In this document: piece by piece, positions 14,118 to 17,601 of the stretch
How positions within the stretch are numbered: the stretch's first letter is position 1
Layout of the letters: each line of letters opens with the position of its first letter
DNA from: Porticoccaceae bacterium
Lineage (GTDB): Bacteria; Pseudomonadota; Gammaproteobacteria; Pseudomonadales; Porticoccaceae
NCBI GenBank assembly: GCA_017858295.1
Contig: JAFMBU010000017.1
Span: 1-17,601 of the forward strand
DNA length: 17,601 nucleotides
Direction of reading: 5' to 3'
Position numbers and translations under genes: made by a program
Notes under the pieces: generated by a model
Seen by the model: the letters and a program-made list of their open reading frames with translations, nothing else
What the model was told of the DNA's origin: nothing
Database searches by the model: none

Positions 14118-15206
14118 CTACTTCCCACGAGCCTCGTAATAGGCTTCTTCTGAGATCCCGTGATAGGCCTTAGACTGCTGCGCAAAAGCGCGCATGGAGT
14201 CAGTGATGCGCTGGGCCAAAGGATTCTCGGCGGCCATCTCGTCCACTACTATAGCGGAGATGCGCTGCAATTCAGCCAGTACATCGTCGGGCAATTTCTT
14301 AACCTGAACCCCATGGGTCTCAACCAGCTCAATCAGCGCCGCATTGTTTCTCGCGGTATATTCATCGAGCATATTCTGGTTGGCAGCACGAGCTGCAGAC
14401 TCAACAATAGCCTGGAGGTCAGCGGGCAGAGAGTCCAGAGCCTGCTTATTAATAATTAATTCCAGAGTCGGGCCCGGCTCTTGCCAGCCTGGGTAATAGT
14501 AGTACTTGGCAATTTGATGAAAGCCAAAGGCCAGATCATTATAGGGACCAACCCACTCGGCAGCGTCGATTTCACCGGTTTGCATAGAGGTGTAGATCTC
14601 GCCACCGGAGCGCTGCACGGACATGCCACCGGCGCGGGTAAAGACCTCGCCGCCAAGACCGGGAATACGCATCTTTAGGCCTTTAATATCGGCCATAGAA
14701 TTAATCTCACGGTTGAACCAGCCGGCCATCTGCACACCTGTATTACCGCCGGCGTAGGGCACTAGATTAAACGGCGCGTAGAGTTCGCGCCACAACTCGA
14801 GACCACCGCCGTAATGCAACCAAGCATTCATTTCCTGAGCATTGAGGCCAAAGGGTACAGAGGTAAAAAAGGCACTGGCCGGAACCTTTCCCTGCCAGTA
14901 GTAAGCAGCGCCATGGCCCATCTCAGCAGTGCCCTGAGAGACTGCATCAAAGACTTCAAATGCCGGCACCAGCTGTCCGGCACCAAACACTTTAATCTTT
15001 AAGCGACCATTGCTCATACGCTCAACGTTTTCCGCAAAGTACTCCGGCGCTAAACCGAGACCGGGAAAGTTTTTCGGCCAGGTCGTAACCAGCTTCCAGC
15101 TAAAAGTCTGTGCCGGTTTTGCCTCTGCATTGATATCTGTACTAGTGCTTTCGCCACCACAGCCAATCAGTGCAAGGCACAACAGTGCAGTACAAGTTAT
15201 ACGCAT
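14118..15206 (-). CDS. TRAP transporter substrate-binding lipoprotein, DctP/TakP-like
   Basis: This is a 362-residue extracytoplasmic solute-binding protein of the DctP family, closest in motifs to the TakP/lactate-binding branch that binds 2-oxoacids or lactate with a metal ion. The N-terminus carries a lipobox L-I-G-C with lipidated Cys16, so it is membrane-anchored, not free in the periplasm; residue +2 is Gly, compatible with transfer to the outer membrane. The K-M-R-I-P-G-L-G-G-E block at 178-187 includes the conserved substrate-binding Arg180, and E-W-V-G-P-Y-N-D at 217-224 includes the metal-contacting Glu217-Trp218. AAGGGG precedes the ATG by 7 nt. No dctQ/dctM permease gene is adjacent: the left neighbour is convergent trkH and the right is uvrD. 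The substrate cannot be told from sequence alone. Confidence 0.92.
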   Translation of the reverse strand: MRITCTALLCLALIGCGGESTSTDINAEAKPAQTFSWKLVTTWPKNFPGLGLAPEYFAENVERMSNGRLKIKVFGAGQLVPAFEVFDAVSQGTAEMGHGAAYYWQGKVPASAFFTSVPFGLNAQEMNAWLHYGGGLELWRELYAPFNLVPYAGGNTGVQMAGWFNREINSMADIKGLKMRIPGLGGEVFTRAGGMSVQRSGGEIYTSMQTGEIDAAEWVGPYNDLAFGFHQIAKYYYYPGWQEPGPTLELIINKQALDSLPADLQAIVESAARAANQNMLDEYTARNNAALIELVETHGVQVKKLPDDVLAELQRISAIVVDEMAAENPLAQRITDSMRAFAQQSKAYHGISEEAYYEARGK

Positions 15207-15242
15207 TTTGATCCCCTTATTATTACGCTCGATATTACTAGT

Positions 15243-15264
15243 GCACTCTATGTTCTTAGAGCGC
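15243..15264 (-). repeat. Inverted repeat at the 3' end of uvrD
   Basis: On the minus strand, GCGCTCTA and TAGAGTGC form an 8-bp stem with one G-U pair around a 6-nt loop, and the uvrD stop codon lies at the arm-loop junction. No T-run follows, so it is unlikely to be a full terminator; it could protect the uvrD mRNA 3' end or partly separate uvrD from the TRAP gene 50 nt downstream. Confidence 0.35.
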
Positions 15265-17427
15265 CATTAGATTGGCCGAGGCTAAAATCAAGATTTTGGT
15301 TCCCACATCGGCAAAGCGCACATGCACTCTGGCGCGGGGACCGTTGCCTTCAAAATTTAAAATAACACCCTCACCATAAACCTGATGATTGACCCCCTGG
15401 CCTAGTGAGAAACCGGTGTCGTCGCCGGTATCGCTCTGCATAGCACCGTTGAACCCGCTGGAAGCATAGCTGGTAGGGCGGCTAATGGTATTTTGCAGGC
15501 GAACTTCTTCAATCACCTCTTTGGGAATATCGCGGACAAAGCGCGACACTGAGTTAAACGACTCGGTACCGTAAATCGAACGGCTTTCGGCAAAGGTGAG
15601 ATAGAGCTTTTGCATAGCGCGGGTAATGCCCACATAGGCGAGGCGGCGCTCTTCTTCGAGGCGGCCCGGCTCGTCCAATGACATTTTATGAGGGAACAAG
15701 TTTTCTTCTACGCCGGCAATAAACACCAGTGGAAATTCCAGGCCCTTGGCACTGTGGAGAGTCATCAACTGCACTGCGTCTTGGTCTTCATCCGCCTGAC
15801 GGTCACCAGAGTCTAAAGCCACCTGATCGAGAAACTGCGGCAGTATCGGCAGGTCTTTATCTTCGGCTTCGAAATTGCGACAGGCGCCAACCAGCTCTTC
15901 CAGGTTTTCCACCCGTGCCTGACCGCGTTCGCCCTTTTCGCGCTTGTGCATCTCGATAAGACCGCTGCGCTGAATAGCATTTTCAGCCTGCTCATAGAGC
16001 TCTAACTCGTCAAGCTGGCCGCTCATTTCATTGATCAGTTCCAGAAAAACCGCCACTGCATTGGTCGCTCTGCCGGGCATGCGCTTTTCGGCGACAATCT
16101 TTTCCGACGCGCGCCACATGGAAATTTGTTCCTCTCGCGCTAGACCGCGAATGGTCTCAACCGTGCGATCGCCAATACCCCGAGGTGGCACATTAACCAC
16201 ACGCTCAAAGGCAACATCATCGTGGCAGTTCATCATCATCCGCAAATAGGAGAGGGCGTTCTTAATCTCCAGGCGCTCATAAAAACGCTGACCGCCGTAA
16301 ATGCGGTAGGGAATATCTGCTTGTAGCAAGGCCGCCTCAAGTACTCGGGACTGGGCGTTGGATCTATAGAGAATCGCCGAGTCTTCTCGAAGATTACCCT
16401 GATTAACCCAGGTCTGCAGGCGATCGGCAATATAGCGCGCTTCGTCGTGCTCATTAAACGCGGCATAGAGAGCTATGGGCTCCCCCTCACCGGAGTCAGT
16501 CCAGAGACTTTTGCCGAGACGCTCAGCATTCTTTGAAATCACCGCATTGGCGGCGGTGAGGATATTCGAGGTGGATCTATAATTTTGCTCCAGCTTCACC
16601 GTGTGTGTGTCGGCAAAGTGTCGCTCATAGTGGAGAATATTTTCTACCTTGGCGCCACGCCAGCCATAGATAGACTGATCGTCGTCACCCACAGCGGTCA
16701 CACCACTGACCTTGCCGGCGAGCAGTCTCAGCCAGGCATACTGCACCGCATTGGTATCTTGAAACTCGTCGACCAATATATGCTGGAAGCGCTGTTGGTA
16801 ATGGTCGAGCACCGCAGGATGATCCCGCCATAGCTCCAGGGCGCGCAGCAATAGCTCAGCGAAGTCAATCACACCGAGGCGATTACAGACCTCTTCATAT
16901 TCCCGATAGATACGCAACATGGTGGCCATGTGAGGATCGCCGGTTTCTTGGATATGGGCTGCGCGCAACCCCTCATCCTTTTGCCCATTGATCCACCACT
17001 GGGCTTGCTTCGGCGGCCAGCGCTGTTCGTCCAGATCCATGCTGCGCATCACCCGCTTCACCAGACGCAACTGATCGTCGGAGTCGAGGATCTGGAAATT
17101 TTCTGGCAGTTTGACGTCTTTCCAGTGGGCCTTTAACAGACGATGGGCCAGGCCGTGAAACGTCCCCACCCACATGCCACGCAGTGACATGCCCATCAAC
17201 TCATCGATGCGCTCACGCATTTCACGAGCCGCCTTGTTGGTGAAGGTCACCGCCAAGATAGAGTAGGGGGAGAGATTATCTACCTGAATCTTCCAGGCGA
17301 TACGATGCACTAACACGCGAGTCTTGCCACTACCTGCGCCGGCCAACACCAAAAGGTGCTGTTTGTCGCTGGTAACCGCTTCTTCTTGCGCCGGGTTTAA
17401 CTTGTCGAGTATCGAGGTAACATCCAT
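15256..17427 (-). CDS. uvrD: DNA helicase II
   Basis: UvrD is a 3'-to-5' superfamily 1A helicase used in nucleotide excision repair and methyl-directed mismatch repair. The 723-residue protein (E. coli 720) has the Walker A motif A-G-A-G-S-G-K-T at about 29-36, T-F-T-N-K-A-A at about 62-68, D-E-F-Q-D-T (Walker B), G-D-D-D-Q-S-I-Y-G-W-R-G, Q-N-Y-R-S-T, and T-L-H-S-A-K-G-L-E-F plus the V-G-I-T-R-A motif VI. The C-terminal Tudor-like tail with G-E-G-V-I is also present. This distinguishes it from Rep. I chose the ATG at 17427 because it matches the M-D-V start of E. coli UvrD. An ATG 7 codons upstream (17448) has a slightly better purine-rich site (GCGAG) and cannot be excluded. I see no LexA box upstream. 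Confidence 0.96.
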   Translation of the reverse strand: MDVTSILDKLNPAQEEAVTSDKQHLLVLAGAGSGKTRVLVHRIAWKIQVDNLSPYSILAVTFTNKAAREMRERIDELMGMSLRGMWVGTFHGLAHRLLKAHWKDVKLPENFQILDSDDQLRLVKRVMRSMDLDEQRWPPKQAQWWINGQKDEGLRAAHIQETGDPHMATMLRIYREYEEVCNRLGVIDFAELLLRALELWRDHPAVLDHYQQRFQHILVDEFQDTNAVQYAWLRLLAGKVSGVTAVGDDDQSIYGWRGAKVENILHYERHFADTHTVKLEQNYRSTSNILTAANAVISKNAERLGKSLWTDSGEGEPIALYAAFNEHDEARYIADRLQTWVNQGNLREDSAILYRSNAQSRVLEAALLQADIPYRIYGGQRFYERLEIKNALSYLRMMMNCHDDVAFERVVNVPPRGIGDRTVETIRGLAREEQISMWRASEKIVAEKRMPGRATNAVAVFLELINEMSGQLDELELYEQAENAIQRSGLIEMHKREKGERGQARVENLEELVGACRNFEAEDKDLPILPQFLDQVALDSGDRQADEDQDAVQLMTLHSAKGLEFPLVFIAGVEENLFPHKMSLDEPGRLEEERRLAYVGITRAMQKLYLTFAESRSIYGTESFNSVSRFVRDIPKEVIEEVRLQNTISRPTSYASSGFNGAMQSDTGDDTGFSLGQGVNHQVYGEGVILNFEGNGPRARVHVRFADVGTKILILASANLMAL

Positions 17428-17601
17428 AGCGCAGTATTCTAACAACATGTTCTCGCTAGTTGTTGGCCATTGTTGGGTTTACTCGAGTTTATTCGTCGGC
17501 CTGACCTAAACAGGCTTAAATATTTTTTACTACAAAACTGGCATTAATCAGGGTTTTCTTGTAAATTTTTTACATAACCTGCTTGGCTCGACTATTAGCT
17601 C
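17428..17601. other. Region upstream of uvrD, no gene seen
   Basis: This 174-nt stretch to the window edge contains no frame with coding character. The part from about 17510 to 17580 is AT-rich and includes a palindrome TGTAAA-TTT-TTTACA at 17560-17574. A weak hairpin (GCCTG at 17499-17503, CAGGC at 17511-17515) precedes a T-rich run. The uvrD promoter should lie here, but I find no convincing -35/-10 pair and no SOS box. Confidence 0.5.

Noticed and set aside
17499..17526. Rho-independent terminator on the plus strand near the right edge
   Set aside because: The stem is only 5 bp, the T-rich run is interrupted and separated from it, and no plus-strand gene precedes it.
17428..17601. LexA/SOS box upstream of uvrD
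   Set aside because: I searched by eye for CTGT-N8-ACAG on both strands and found no match.

Overview
The window is a stretch of ordinary chromosomal housekeeping genes from a Gram-negative bacterium, most likely a gammaproteobacterium related to Pseudomonas or the Cellvibrionales/SAR92 group. This placement is inferred from gene content and order: a cytochrome c oxidase subunit II with a fused cytochrome c domain, and the order aroE-hemF-tsaC-(purE)-dprA-tsaP facing def-fmt-rsmB-trkA. As I recall, this closely follows Pseudomonas (with qor where purE sits here) and partly E. coli. There are no insertion sequences, phage genes, CRISPR arrays, rRNA genes or complete tRNA genes.

Layout from left to right. 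Bases 1-1224 (minus strand) hold the first codons of cytochrome oxidase subunit I and the complete coxB. A 324-base intergenic region with a clean 18-bp palindrome follows. Next come an unrecognised 209-residue protein (plus), a YheV-type zinc-ribbon protein (minus) and a gamma-class carbonic anhydrase-like protein (plus). Bases 3063-8254 are a minus-strand run transcribed as tsaP (LysM), dprA, purE, tsaC, hemF, aroE. The last three are packed with an 11-bp overlap and a 1-nt gap. The divergent region 8255-8412 holds a probable tsaP promoter and a hairpin followed by a T-run. Then a plus-strand run follows: def, fmt, rsmB, trkA, trkH, closed by a very strong hairpin terminator. The right end (minus) has uvrD followed by a TRAP-type substrate-binding lipoprotein with no permease genes beside it.

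Functionally, def and fmt remove and install the formyl group of initiator methionine, rsmB methylates 16S rRNA, and tsaC starts t6A modification of tRNA, so the centre is translation-related. trkA and trkH together encode a potassium uptake system. tsaP (type IV pilus secretin anchor) and dprA (loading of RecA on incoming DNA) are adjacent and could both serve natural transformation. aroE, hemF and purE are single steps of shikimate, heme and purine synthesis.

I found no convincing undescribed multi-gene system. The points most worth a second look are the hairpin/tRNA-like element ahead of def, the 15-bp repeat array in the tsaP signal-peptide-proximal linker, the palindrome upstream of coxB, the unrecognised gene at 1549-2178, the orphan TRAP lipoprotein, and the unusual number of GTG/TTG starts.
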